A stretch of 64,000 nucleotides of DNA from Flavobacterium panici. GTDB lineage: Bacteria; Bacteroidota; Bacteroidia; Flavobacteriales; Flavobacteriaceae. How positions within the stretch are numbered: position 1 is the first letter of the stretch; every line of letters starts with the position of its first letter. The translations under genes were made by a program, and so were the position numbers. The notes beneath the pieces were generated by a model, which made no database searches, was not told the origin of the DNA, and was given only the letters and a program-made list of their open reading frames with translations. The stretch spans positions 1-64,000 of the forward strand of contig NZ_CAIJDE010000043.1 in the NCBI RefSeq assembly GCF_903819335.1, written 5' to 3'. This document shows positions 1 through 8,687 of this stretch, in pieces.

Positions 1-375
1 ATAATTATTTAACAAAATTAACACTTTTTGTTATAAAAATTTAACAAATGTTTTTAACAAAAATTATCTCATATTAATGCAAACCCAGTAAAATCAGTAA
101 GAAAATACAAATCAGGTTGTTAAGCGTAAAAAATTATTCTGAAATTTTATTTTGTTTTGGATGTATTAAAAAATGATTTCACAGTTTTTGCATATCATTT
201 AAAATATAAAACCGGCTTCAAAAGAGAATATCATTCCTGCCGATATTGAAGATTATGTAGGAAATAAAAAATCATATTTTTTTTACAAATATTTTAATAA
301 CTTTGATTTACACACGACAGATAATTATTTCAAATAGAAATCATTATGTATAAATTTCATCTTTGCTTTATCTAA
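1..375. other. Intergenic, AT-rich, no intact gene
   Basis: No convincing gene was found. A short open frame at roughly 205-337 on the plus strand has codons but no start, and a stop lies just upstream of it. It may be a decayed 3' end or chance. The region also has to hold the promoter for the protease gene at 376, but I saw no clean TTTG/TAnnTTTG pair. Confidence 0.4.
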
Positions 376-3090
376 ATGAAGACAAAAATTACTTTTTTCA
401 TTCTTATGATAACGACAATCAGTCTCTCACAAAGCTCTGATAAATGGAAACAATACATAAAAAAGGAAACCGAAAGAAAATTTGAAAAATATTATTTTAC
501 GTCTTTAGCAAATGCGCATTCCAACAACTACAAGGTTGTAAAAAAATTAGACAATACTTTTTGCATTGTTGAAAATCAAAGTACAGGACTTCAAAAATCT
601 TCACAAAAAATTTTCGCGGTTAACAATTTATGGAAACTACCTTCCAGTTTTTCAAATCATAAAGAAGACAAAACGTATATAATAGCAACAGATTCTCTCA
701 AAGCGTTAATTACAGACTTGAAATCAATGAACATTTCTGGAATCGAAATACTCGATAACCATCTTGTAATGATAAAAAGTGATTCCCAAAAAATCACTAA
801 TGAAGTGATAGCTCTGAACAGTGTATCGTCTATTTCGCAAGAATCGCTGCAGCCAAAAGCTGAATCTAAAATAATAGATCAAAACTTTAGTATCAATTAT
901 ATAAATAAAGCCCATGCTGATTTTCCTCTTTTAAAGGGTGAAAATCAAACTGCAGTAATCAAAGATGATTTTTTTGATATAAATGATTTTGATCTTTTAA
1001 ATAAGCACATTATTTCCACCACACAATCTAATATTGTATCGAGCCATGCAACGGCTATGGCCACTATAGTCTGCGGATTAGGAAATAGTTCTGGTTTAGG
1101 AAAAGGCGTCGCGCAAAAGGCAAAAATATTATCATCAGATTTTTTGAATATTTATCCTGATGAAATAGCGACGTTACAAGGAGCCGCCACTCAAAACCAT
1201 TCTTACGGTACAGAAATTGAAAATTTTTATGGTTCGCTTGCTAATGCTTATGACGCTCAATTATTTTCAAATTCAGATTTGACCCATTGCTTTTCATCTG
1301 GAAATACCGGTCTTCAGGGTTATAAATCTATAACCGGTAATTTTAAGCAATCTAAAAATAGTATCGTATTAGGCTGTATTGATCAAAACGAAGTAATTAT
1401 GCCTTTTTCTTCAAAAGGCCCGGCTTATGACGGCCGAATAAAACCAGAATTAGTCGCGTTTAGTACACAGGGAACTTCAAATTCTACGGCATTGGCTACA
1501 GGAATTATTACGCTGATGAAAGAACATTATAAAAACATCAACAATGTGCCTCTGAACAATGCCACTACAAAAGCTATTTTAATTAATAGTGCCAAAGATT
1601 TAGGCAATCCAGGCCCTGATTTTACCTATGGTTATGGTAATATTAATACGGATAAATGCCTAAAAACCATTAGCGAAAATAGAATTATATCCGGCGCTTT
1701 GACATCTGGACAAACAAATGCACACACTATTAATGTTCCGGAAAATGCAGAAAACTTAAAAATTACATTAGTTTGGAATGATGTGCCTGCCGAAATCAAC
1801 AGTAATATAAGTTTGGTTAACGATTTAGACCTTGAAGTTATCGCTGCTGACAACACTGCTTTTTTACCCTGGATTCTTAACCCTGATATTCCAGAACAGC
1901 AAGCTATTAGAGGAAAAGACAAACTTAATACTATAGAACAAATTACTATTGAAAACCCCATATCAGGATCTTATACAATAAATATCAAGGGTTCATACGT
2001 TTCGAATACTTCTCAGCAATACAGCATTGCTTATGAATATGAGTTGAAAAATCAATTTGAATGGAATTACCCCGTTGCAAATGATAATTTCCCTTATGAT
2101 GGTAAAACTATTTCACCTTTTAAATGGGATGCTTCTTTTTCTGGTACTTCGGGAGAATTGTCTATTAGTTACGATAATGGGCAGACTTGGGAAATTATCG
2201 CAAATGATATTAATCTGGATTCTGAACAATTTCTCTATACTCCTTCTGAACAAAAATTTTCAAAAGCAAAATTAAAAATGACCATTGGTACTACTGATTA
2301 TATCTCTGACAGTTTTATTATTTCTTATGATTTAAATATCAGTACCAGTTTAGTTTGTGATGGCACAACAGAAATTTATTGGCAAAAACCTTCCAATGTT
2401 GCTTCTTTTAATATTTATCAGCTCACAGGAGATAATTTAGAATTTAAAGAACAAACAACAAACGCCAATTATACCTATACAGATGGAAAAATTTATACTG
2501 TTACTCCGATATTTGACAATAGCGAAGGAATAAAAAGTGAGTCAACTTTACAGTATGCCGCAAACTCAAATTGTTATTTTGAGCTGGCTCTGGCAGAAAT
2601 TTATCAGGAGGATAAAGTAAAAATTGATGCCAGTCTTTTTAGTTTGTACAATATTAAAAGAATTGAGCTGGTAAAAATAACTAACAATACCGAAGAGGTC
2701 ATTAACACCATAAATAACATCGATTCAAAAACATTTTCTTTTATCGACAGCACGCCCATAAAAGGCAGTAATCGATATAAAATAAATATAATTTTAGAAA
2801 ACGATACTATAATAAGTTCTTCAATTCTTGATGCCAATTATTTAGGCGATGATTTATTTTTTATCCATCCTACATTATTAGGCAAGAACGAAGAATTATT
2901 TGTCGAAGCCAAAAAAGACGAAAACGCTGTTTTTTATTTGTACAACATGAGCGGACAAAATACATTTACTTCTCCCCTAATTTCTAAAATCAATAACATT
3001 AATCTTAAAAATACGGCTTCGGGAATTTATATCTACAAAATAATCACAAGTTCGGGCGGAATTCAAACAGGGAAAATTGCAGTTTTTTAA
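376..3090 (+). CDS. Secreted subtilase-like (S8) serine peptidase with T9SS sorting domain
   Basis: A 904-residue secreted protein. An N-terminal signal peptide (about residues 1-19) is followed by a propeptide-like region and a subtilisin-type domain (about 185-430). The His motif SHATAMATIVCG has His224. The Ser motif GTSNSTALATG has Ser368, with the usual Pro replaced by Ala. The Asp motif is not clean: at the expected place the sequence reads TAVIKDDFFD, so Asp197 or Asp198 would have to serve. After the protease fold come beta-rich domains, and the last ~80 residues look like a type A T9SS sorting domain ending in KIAVF. The protein is therefore expected to cross the outer membrane by the type IX system. 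It appears monocistronic, with a strong hairpin downstream. The fold call is firm. Catalytic competence is uncertain because of the Asp motif. Confidence 0.8.
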   Translation: MKTKITFFILMITTISLSQSSDKWKQYIKKETERKFEKYYFTSLANAHSNNYKVVKKLDNTFCIVENQSTGLQKSSQKIFAVNNLWKLPSSFSNHKEDKTYIIATDSLKALITDLKSMNISGIEILDNHLVMIKSDSQKITNEVIALNSVSSISQESLQPKAESKIIDQNFSINYINKAHADFPLLKGENQTAVIKDDFFDINDFDLLNKHIISTTQSNIVSSHATAMATIVCGLGNSSGLGKGVAQKAKILSSDFLNIYPDEIATLQGAATQNHSYGTEIENFYGSLANAYDAQLFSNSDLTHCFSSGNTGLQGYKSITGNFKQSKNSIVLGCIDQNEVIMPFSSKGPAYDGRIKPELVAFSTQGTSNSTALATGIITLMKEHYKNINNVPLNNATTKAILINSAKDLGNPGPDFTYGYGNINTDKCLKTISENRIISGALTSGQTNAHTINVPENAENLKITLVWNDVPAEINSNISLVNDLDLEVIAADNTAFLPWILNPDIPEQQAIRGKDKLNTIEQITIENPISGSYTINIKGSYVSNTSQQYSIAYEYELKNQFEWNYPVANDNFPYDGKTISPFKWDASFSGTSGELSISYDNGQTWEIIANDINLDSEQFLYTPSEQKFSKAKLKMTIGTTDYISDSFIISYDLNISTSLVCDGTTEIYWQKPSNVASFNIYQLTGDNLEFKEQTTNANYTYTDGKIYTVTPIFDNSEGIKSESTLQYAANSNCYFELALAEIYQEDKVKIDASLFSLYNIKRIELVKITNNTEEVINTINNIDSKTFSFIDSTPIKGSNRYKINIILENDTIISSSILDANYLGDDLFFIHPTLLGKNEELFVEAKKDENAVFYLYNMSGQNTFTSPLISKINNINLKNTASGIYIYKIITSSGGIQTGKIAVF

Positions 3091-3198
3091 GCTATTTATG
3101 GAATTTAGAATAACACATTTTTAACTAAATGAACTTTTTATATCTTTCTTATTATCACGGATAAGAGAAAATCGATGTTGAGGTTTTCTTAGTATCAA

Positions 3199-3233
3199 AA
3201 AAAGATCAAACATTTTAAATATTTGATCTTTTT
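3199..3233. terminator. Bidirectional terminator hairpin
   Basis: A perfect 12-bp stem (3199-3210 with 3222-3233) and an 11-nt loop, with A and T runs at both ends. It lies between the protease gene and the convergent PRC-barrel gene, so it can serve both. Confidence 0.75.
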
Positions 3234-3293
3234 AATTGATTTTTTAATAAGGTTTCGAATTCGTTGTATTAAAATCCCAAGGGAATATAAATA

Positions 3294-3800
3294 TTAGTGA
3301 TTTTCAAATTCTCTTTGATTGTAAAAATTATCATCATCACTGTCAAAACCGGACTCATTTTTAGGATAATAGGATTTCAGCACATTTCTTTCATAATCCC
3401 TGTCAAAATTATGTTGTCTGTTGTATCTGCTTGTGCTTCTAAAAGTATCATATCCTATACTGTTAGCCATGACAATTTTAGTATCTTTATTTATACTCAC
3501 AGATCCAATTGGTATAATAATATGGCTGTCTCCGTCTTTATATATAAACTCTCTTCCATTCTCGTTTGCTATAGCATCATGCACCTCATTGCGGCTGTCG
3601 TCTATTAATCCTTTATCTAAATTAACATCCAGATAAACAACGCGCTGCATATCTTTATTAACCCAAAGATTATCTATTTTGCCTATAGTTCGGTTATCAG
3701 AATCTACTATTTTCCAACCTCTAACATCAGAATAGTTAGAAGCAATTTTGTAATCAGAAAGTTCGTCGAGTCTGTATAAATTTCTTTCTTTATTTTCCAT
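3294..3800 (-). CDS. PRC-barrel domain protein
   Basis: A 168-residue soluble protein. Residues about 12-115 match the PRC-barrel pattern: an N-terminal L-x-ELSDY-like segment, then GWKIVDSDNRTIGKIDNLWV, then a strand-rich stretch ending in IIPIGSVSI. The C-terminus is charged, with many Arg, Asn and Asp residues. PRC-barrel proteins of this type in Bacteroidota often sit with stress-response genes, and the neighbouring 55-residue membrane protein fits that. No signal peptide or membrane segment is seen. The exact role is not known. Confidence 0.75.
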   Translation of the reverse strand: MENKERNLYRLDELSDYKIASNYSDVRGWKIVDSDNRTIGKIDNLWVNKDMQRVVYLDVNLDKGLIDDSRNEVHDAIANENGREFIYKDGDSHIIIPIGSVSINKDTKIVMANSIGYDTFRSTSRYNRQHNFDRDYERNVLKSYYPKNESGFDSDDDNFYNQREFENH

Positions 3801-3899
3801 ACTTTCTTTTTTAATGTTATAATTTATTTTTTCTGGTAAGTCTTGCTGCAGGAAACTTTTTCACTTATGTCAGCCCTTACCTCTTTACAACAAATGCAT

Positions 3900-4067
3900 T
3901 TAGTTTGTCGTGTTATCTGTACTTGTAGTGTTTTCGATTTGTACGTTGTTTTCACTTTGTACCTCGTTATCTCTCAAAAAGATATAATATATAATTGCTG
4001 AGATTAACAGAACAGCTACAATCCATGGCCATACTGGCTTTTTTTTCTCAATTTTAATTTCTGCCAT
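3900..4067 (-). CDS. Small single-pass membrane protein, 55 aa
   Basis: Start ATG at 4067, stop at 3900-3902. A lysine-rich N-terminus (MAEIKIEKKKPVWPW) leads into one hydrophobic helix (about residues 14-30), followed by a polar Asn/Thr-rich tail. The positive-inside rule suggests that the N-terminus is cytoplasmic. It lies 99 bp upstream of the PRC-barrel gene on the same strand and could be co-transcribed with it. Function is unknown. Coding use is supported by the coherent lysine-helix-polar layout rather than by any domain. Confidence 0.6.
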   Translation of the reverse strand: MAEIKIEKKKPVWPWIVAVLLISAIIYYIFLRDNEVQSENNVQIENTTSTDNTTN

Positions 4068-4257
4068 AATTTATGTTTTTTTTGATTATCAACATTTTAA
4101 CTTGATAATAAAGTTACAAATGACAACGGACTATGAAGTATTTAATTTCAGCAAGAAGTTATACAATTCCCAGTAGAAAAAAATTGAAAAGATGATGTTA
4201 CAGGAGATTAATAAGCCTTTAAAAAAAGAAATTTATTCAGTGATCGCTATGTTTTAT

Positions 4258-4818
4258 TTATTCCGTTACAAAATCTATCTTATCCTTTTTCCTGATTTTT
4301 TCAACGCCCCTTTCTCTTATAATTTCTGCTGCATCGAGCATTTTTATTAAATGAATATAAGGCGTAGTTATGTCAGATTCCGGATCTCCAATATCTGGAG
4401 ACAAGGAATGCTCGAGGATTTGAAATAGAAATAATTCAAATTCTTCAAGCGTTTTTTCATCAAATGCTTTTTGAAATACAATAAAAGGATTATTGTATTC
4501 TTCCTTTATTAGGGATGAAAAATGATAAACCTTTTCACTACCCAAAGACGCTGTAATTTTCCATTTTTTACTTTTCTTTTGTAGACAGTAACACACCTTA
4601 ATAAAAAAACTGAAAGCTGTATATAAAACAAAAACATCACTAGGATTTTCTTTTTTGTGCACTTTTCTTTTATAACTGTAAATTACCGCTTCACTTAAAT
4701 TTTGTTTATAATAATCAAGAACTGCAAAGTCAAAAAAGGCTTCAACTGCCTTAAATGGATTTCCTGCCTCAAACCCTGCCCAAAATCCTGTATCGTAGGA
4801 TATTTTATTCATTTTCAT
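4258..4818 (-). CDS. Hypothetical protein, 186 aa
   Basis: I do not recognise this family. It is a soluble-looking, mostly helical protein without a signal peptide, with aromatic-rich N-terminal segments (GFWAGFEAGNPFKAVEAFFDFAV) and a charged Lys/Arg C-terminus. The first two Met codons (MKM) are both plausible starts. The gene has no partner on its strand within 180 bp. Its upstream region (4819-4935) contains one of two similar ~50-bp sequences, the other lying before the helix-turn-helix-like gene at 6444. Confidence 0.55.
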   Translation of the reverse strand: MKMNKISYDTGFWAGFEAGNPFKAVEAFFDFAVLDYYKQNLSEAVIYSYKRKVHKKENPSDVFVLYTAFSFFIKVCYCLQKKSKKWKITASLGSEKVYHFSSLIKEEYNNPFIVFQKAFDEKTLEEFELFLFQILEHSLSPDIGDPESDITTPYIHLIKMLDAAEIIRERGVEKIRKKDKIDFVTE

Positions 4819-4885
4819 AATAATGAGATTTAAAATTATCTAGCGAAATTCTATTCTTTAAAAAGGATAACCTATTCTAAACATA

Positions 4886-4935
4886 GGTATAATATCTTAC
4901 AAAATTGATGTATTATGGGATGTTTTTATCTTTTA
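4886..4935 (+). repeat. Direct repeat, copy A (~50 bp)
   Basis: This sequence matches 6330-6380 with only a few differences. The longest shared blocks are GGTATAATATCT and GATGTATTATGGGAT. Weaker similarity continues ~30 bp further right in both copies. Copy A sits upstream of the 186-residue gene (opposite strand) and just outside the SDR terminator. The two copies bracket the SDR/HxlR gene pair. Confidence 0.75.
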
Positions 4936-4970
4936 GAAAATTCAGTTTTTTTAATTCAAAACTATTATAT

Positions 4971-4999
4971 AAAAAAAGCCGGGATAATAGTATCCCGGC
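4971..4999 (-). terminator. Terminator of the SDR gene
   Basis: GC-rich hairpin with a perfect 9-bp stem (4978-4986 with 4991-4999) and a 4-nt loop. On the minus strand it is followed by seven T residues. It lies 23 bp past the stop of the SDR gene. Confidence 0.85.
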
Positions 5000-5022
5000 A
5001 ATTAAAGTATGCTTTAAAATTA

Positions 5023-5817
5023 TTATATAACAGGAAGACTTCCTCCGTCTATTGCATAAATAGAACCTGTTAGATAAGATGCCCTTGGTGAAACCAAAAA
5101 ACCAACAAGATCCGCAACTTCTTCAGGTTCAGCCATTCTACCCATTGGTACACCACCAACATGTTTCATCAATTCCTTTTCGGCATCTTCATTTTTAATT
5201 CCTGATGAAAGAGCAAAATCTTCAACAAATTTTAACATTGGCGGAGTTTTAGTAGCGCCTGGTGCAACAGTAATTACGCGTATTCCATCAGAAGCTACTT
5301 CTGTTGACAAGGCTTTACTGTAGCTGTTTAATGCAGCTTTAGAAACGGCATAAGCCAGATTAAGATTCCATAAAGCCTGTTTTCCTGCAACAGAGGAAAT
5401 ATGTATAATTACACCGCTTTTCTTTTCTTGCATTTTAGGCAGTAAAGTTCTGTCTAAACGTATTGCTGAAATCAGATTCAGCTCCAGCTCATTCTCCCAA
5501 TGTGAATCAGTTAATACTTTGTAGCCGCCACCCGGTGTTGTAAGTCCGCCAACATTATTAATAAGAATGTCAATAGTGCCAAATTTTTCAGCAATTTGTT
5601 CTTCCAGTTTTAAAACATCGTTAGCAACCGTAAGATCAGCAGCAATAAAATGAGTCTTAGTGTTTTCTAATTCAGGTTCATTTCTAGCCGTAACTATTAC
5701 GACTGCACCTGCTTGGTACAAACGTTCAGCAATAGCTTTTCCAATTCCTTTTGTTCCGCCTGTAACCAAGGCAATTTTACCTTCTAATTCGGTATTGTAA
5801 TTTGATTTGATTTCCAT
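5023..5817 (-). CDS. SDR family NAD(P)-dependent oxidoreductase
   Basis: A 264-residue classical short-chain dehydrogenase. The cofactor motif TGGTKGIG is at residues 19-26, the NNVGG stabilising motif at about 87-91, catalytic Ser at about 141-142, and the YxxxK pair Tyr156/Lys160. The C-terminal SPRASYLTGSIYAIDGGS block is typical of the family. It is transcribed divergently from an HxlR-type regulator 84 bp away, with a palindrome in between, so that regulator probably controls it. The substrate cannot be told from sequence. Similar regulator/oxidoreductase pairs often answer to quinones, aldehydes or other electrophiles. A strong terminator follows. Confidence 0.9.
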   Translation of the reverse strand: MEIKSNYNTELEGKIALVTGGTKGIGKAIAERLYQAGAVVIVTARNEPELENTKTHFIAADLTVANDVLKLEEQIAEKFGTIDILINNVGGLTTPGGGYKVLTDSHWENELELNLISAIRLDRTLLPKMQEKKSGVIIHISSVAGKQALWNLNLAYAVSKAALNSYSKALSTEVASDGIRVITVAPGATKTPPMLKFVEDFALSSGIKNEDAEKELMKHVGGVPMGRMAEPEEVADLVGFLVSPRASYLTGSIYAIDGGSLPVI

Positions 5818-5848
5818 TTTAAAATATTTTTAATAAAATTCAAATCTA

Positions 5849-5864
5849 TATAGTTTTTACTATA
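5849..5864. promoter_or_regulatory. Palindrome, candidate HxlR operator
   Basis: A perfect 6-4-6 palindrome (TATAGT, four T, ACTATA) lies in the 84-bp gap between the divergent SDR and HxlR genes. The position suits a site where a dimeric winged-helix regulator controls both promoters. The role is inferred. Confidence 0.5.
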
Positions 5865-5901
5865 CTTTTGTTATCAATTACCTTTAGGAAAGTTACTATT
5901 T

Positions 5902-6255
5902 ATGGATGAAAATGTTTGCATAGAAACCAGCAAAGAAAATATGCTGGCATTAAAAGATTCTCTCGAATTGCTTAGCGGAAAATGGAAATTTTGTATTCTT
6001 TTGAGTTTATACATCTATGGAAGTCAAAGATTTAAAGATTTACTTGCAAATTCTGTAGGAGGTATTTCTCCCAAAGTTCTATCTAAAGAATTACAGGATC
6101 TGGAAAATAATTTACTTATTACCAGAACAGTAAATAATACGAAGCCAGTTACAGTTACTTACGCACTTACCAAGCATGCTGCTGAAACGCAGCCTGTTAT
6201 AAATGCCTTAATTACATTTGGGAAAAAACACAGATCTCAAATTATAGCAAAATAA
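5902..6255 (+). CDS. HxlR family winged-helix transcriptional regulator
   Basis: A 117-residue protein with the HxlR layout: an N-terminal Cys (Cys6), then LLSGKWKFCILLSL with a second Cys, the recognition-helix region (ISPKVLSKELQDLE), and the wing with VTYALT and a C-terminal dimer helix. HxlR proteins are MarR-like dimers, and several sense electrophiles through an N-terminal Cys. It is divergent from the SDR oxidoreductase and is probably its regulator and self-regulator. The nearby palindrome at 5849-5864 is the likely operator. Confidence 0.88.
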   Translation: MDENVCIETSKENMLALKDSLELLSGKWKFCILLSLYIYGSQRFKDLLANSVGGISPKVLSKELQDLENNLLITRTVNNTKPVTVTYALTKHAAETQPVINALITFGKKHRSQIIAK

Positions 6256-6329
6256 ATTCATATTGCATTACTTCTATTTCATATCACATTAGGATTATAC
6301 CATAAATTGACGTAAAATAGAATAGAAAT

Positions 6330-6380
6330 GGTATAATATCTGACAAAATAGATGTATTATGGGATATTTTTTTATCTTTG
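6330..6380 (+). repeat. Direct repeat, copy B (~50 bp)
   Basis: Second copy of the sequence at 4886-4935, same orientation. It lies 60-110 bp upstream of the ATG at 6444, so it probably contains that gene's promoter. It could also have provided homology for a duplication or insertion event. Confidence 0.75.
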
Positions 6381-6443
6381 AAACTCAGGCTTTTTAAGCA
6401 AAATGGCTTTATCTTTGAGTCTTCAGAAAAATTGATATTCATT

Positions 6444-6848
6444 ATGGAACAGAAAATACATCAGGGAAGAAACGTAAAACGCTTCAGAGAAATGCTTAAC
6501 ATAAAGCAGGAAGGATTAGCTTATGATCTGGGCGAAGACTGGAACCAAAAGAAAATTTCTTTGCTGGAACAGAAAGATGTTATTGAAGAAAAACTGCTGA
6601 AACAAATCTCTGCTATTTTAAAAATTCCTGTTGAAGCTTTTCAGAATTTTGATGAAGAACAGGCAGTGAATTTAATTTCTTGTAATTTCTCAGATAATGC
6701 AATGTTCAATAACAAAATTGAAGTTTTTAATAACAATCCGATTGAGGAGTTAAAAAAACTTCACGAAGAAAAAATTGCTTTATATGAGCGTATGTTAAAG
6801 GAGAAAGATGAAATGATGGTGAGGCTTGAAAAATTGATTGGTAAATAA
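6444..6848 (+). CDS. Small helix-turn-helix-like protein, 134 aa
   Basis: I use the ATG at 6444 rather than 6378, because the upstream 22 codons overlap the repeated promoter-like sequence and read like non-coding DNA. Residues about 8-60 (GRNVKRFREMLNIKQEGLAYDLG ... QKKISLLEQKD) resemble an XRE-type helix-turn-helix that has lost some consensus residues. The C-terminal third (EELKKLHEEKIALYERMLKEKDEMMVRLEK) is a strong coiled coil, likely a dimer handle. It looks monocistronic with a strong terminator. The target genes are unknown. Confidence 0.7.
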   Translation: MEQKIHQGRNVKRFREMLNIKQEGLAYDLGEDWNQKKISLLEQKDVIEEKLLKQISAILKIPVEAFQNFDEEQAVNLISCNFSDNAMFNNKIEVFNNNPIEELKKLHEEKIALYERMLKEKDEMMVRLEKLIGK

Positions 6849-6914
6849 TTTCAGGATAATTCTTATTTTACAGTAAATCCTAAAATAAATAGAATAGTAT
6901 TTTAATTTTGTAGA

Positions 6915-6957
6915 AGAGACAAAATTTGTTGTATACAACAAATTCTGTCTCTTTTTT
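6915..6957 (+). terminator. Terminator after the helix-turn-helix gene
   Basis: A long hairpin: outer stem AGAGAC/GTCTCT and an inner AT-rich arm centred on GTATAC, followed by a run of T. It closes the helix-turn-helix-like gene and insulates the accessory island that begins at 7062. Confidence 0.8.
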
Positions 6958-7033
6958 TAATTTAAACACAATATCATTTTTATTTTTATAAGAAATAGAC
7001 TAGTTTTTTAACATTATTTTGTAATATATTATT

Positions 7034-7041
7034 TATATTTG
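7034..7041 (+). promoter_or_regulatory. Possible -7 box (TATATTTG)
   Basis: Matches the Bacteroidota -7 consensus TAnnTTTG, 20 bp before the ATG at 7062. The only nearby TTTG (7018-7021) is too close (12 bp) to be a normal -33 element, so the call is weak. Confidence 0.3.
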
Positions 7042-7061
7042 ATTTTAAATATTTATAACAA

Positions 7062-8234
7062 ATGAATAATTTTAAAAAATATAAAGTTCAACGTGGAGAT
7101 ACAATAGAAAGTATTGCTGCAAAAATTGGAATTCCTGTTGTCGAAATCAGAACATATCATAATCGATATTGCGATGTGCGTGATTTGGTTGAATTTAGAC
7201 TTCCTATTCGACATGTTGAATACATATTGCTTCCAAATTTAGAGGAATATGTAGAATCTAAAAAGGCTAAAAATAGCGCAACTAAAAAAGTTTTTACTAA
7301 TCCAGAAAATCATCTGAGGATACTGGTTACAGAAAATCTGAAACTCGATTACGGAACTATAATACAGTACAAAGAAAATAATCAAGTAAAAGATAAAATT
7401 CATTTTACATCTCAAATAGAATTCCTAAAAAGAGATGGAAATTTTTCTATTGTAAAATTTCAAATAAATCAAGTTTACATCAATAACAAAGAGCCAGAGT
7501 TAGTAATAGAGAAACTAGCCGACAGAATTTCGAAGGCTTTATATCCAGTTTTATTGCGTTTAAATGATAAAGGCGAAATAGAGAATATAGTTAATATCGA
7601 TGAGATCCAAAGAAGATGGGATATAATAAAACCTTCTATCCTTGAATATTTTAAAGGCGGGAATGAAATAGATAAATTAATTGCTTCATTCGAAAAAAAC
7701 ATAATGTCGGCCTCTTTATTAAAAAGAAGCTTTCACGAGCATCCTTTTTATCAAATTTACTTTGCGCCTATATACCAAAAATATACTTCAGATCTATCAT
7801 TTGCCAAAACTGACTCTCAAATAAAAACACTTCAAATTATTGATGAATTCCAGACTTCGACATCTAAAATTTGTCTAACACGAAAAGGTGTTGAGCAATT
7901 GTTAGTAAATGACTCAGAAAATTTTGAAAATGACTTAAAGAAATGTGACTTTGAAATTGGAAAATTAGAAGAAGAAAACACTAGTAATATGCATTTTCTA
8001 TACAAACTGCATCATGACAACAAAACCATATTTTCTATTACTGGCTTTATAAATTCAAGAAAGAATAGTGATGTTGTATCTACCATAGAGTTTGAAACTT
8101 ATGAGCGAATTAAGAAAAAAACTAAACAAGAAATATTAAATCCAATATCGAGAAAAATAGATTGGAGTGCAGAAGTTATTAATGAGAAAGAAATAAAAGA
8201 AAAAGGTTTTTGGGATACGTTTTGGGGAACCTAA
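7062..8234 (+). CDS. LysM domain protein of an orphan PAAR-type island
   Basis: A 390-residue cytoplasmic-looking protein. Residues about 6-57 form a LysM-like domain (YKVQRGDTIESIAAKIGIPVVEI ... ILLP). The remainder has no recognised domain and is mixed alpha/beta with many Lys, Glu and Ile residues. There is no signal peptide. In Bacteroidota, LysM proteins of this kind accompany PAAR-like DUF4280 spike proteins and act as adaptors or chaperone-like parts of contractile secretion cargo. The next two genes, 50 and 46 bp apart on the same strand, are such PAAR-like proteins, which supports that role. The specific function is inferred from context. Confidence 0.65.
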   Translation: MNNFKKYKVQRGDTIESIAAKIGIPVVEIRTYHNRYCDVRDLVEFRLPIRHVEYILLPNLEEYVESKKAKNSATKKVFTNPENHLRILVTENLKLDYGTIIQYKENNQVKDKIHFTSQIEFLKRDGNFSIVKFQINQVYINNKEPELVIEKLADRISKALYPVLLRLNDKGEIENIVNIDEIQRRWDIIKPSILEYFKGGNEIDKLIASFEKNIMSASLLKRSFHEHPFYQIYFAPIYQKYTSDLSFAKTDSQIKTLQIIDEFQTSTSKICLTRKGVEQLLVNDSENFENDLKKCDFEIGKLEEENTSNMHFLYKLHHDNKTIFSITGFINSRKNSDVVSTIEFETYERIKKKTKQEILNPISRKIDWSAEVINEKEIKEKGFWDTFWGT

Positions 8235-8284
8235 CCGTAATTAGGTTTAAAAGTTTAATTAGTAATTTTTAATTGTAAAAGATA

Positions 8285-8641
8285 ATGGATTATATAGTAG
8301 TAGACGGAGCAAAAATAAATTGTGAATACGGTAGTGCAGATTCCACTTTTTTAGAAGTACCATATGATGGATGTACAATTGATGATAAAAATCCGGTGCT
8401 TGAAAGTAATTTAAATATTGGCGGTTTTGTTTTTTGCACAGTTCGTAAACAAGCTTGTGTTTTTAAAGCATTAGATAAAACTTGGAGAGAGCCAGCAAAT
8501 TGCGGTATTACAGAAGGCAAATATATTACAACAAAGTCAGTATTGTTTTGCAAAGAAAGAGGAATGTTGTCAATTACAGATGCAGGACAAAATTGCGTAG
8601 CAGAAATTGATGGTATGCTGGTGGCTACTGATTTAAAATAA
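8285..8641 (+). CDS. PAAR-like protein, short DUF4280-type
   Basis: A 118-residue protein. It starts with VVDGAKINCEYG, the first strand-Cys motif of PAAR-like proteins, and ends with the repeated pattern YITTKSVLFCKERGMLSITDAGQNC. This matches the DUF4280/PAAR-like layout (LL-x-SKL-x-C ... ISI-x-x-SGQ) in shortened form. Six cysteines are conserved-looking and may bind metal or form the cone. PAAR proteins cap the spike of type VI-like machines and carry effectors. It lies between the LysM gene and a second PAAR-like gene. Confidence 0.6.
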   Translation: MDYIVVDGAKINCEYGSADSTFLEVPYDGCTIDDKNPVLESNLNIGGFVFCTVRKQACVFKALDKTWREPANCGITEGKYITTKSVLFCKERGMLSITDAGQNCVAEIDGMLVATDLK

Positions 8642-8687
8642 CAAGGCTTTTAAATAAATAATTTCAACTAATCAAAAAAAACAGAAG

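Noticed and set aside
6378..6443. Longer start for the helix-turn-helix-like gene
   Set aside because: The upstream 22 codons overlap the repeated promoter-like block (copy B) and lack homologous-looking protein features; ATG 6444 is preferred.
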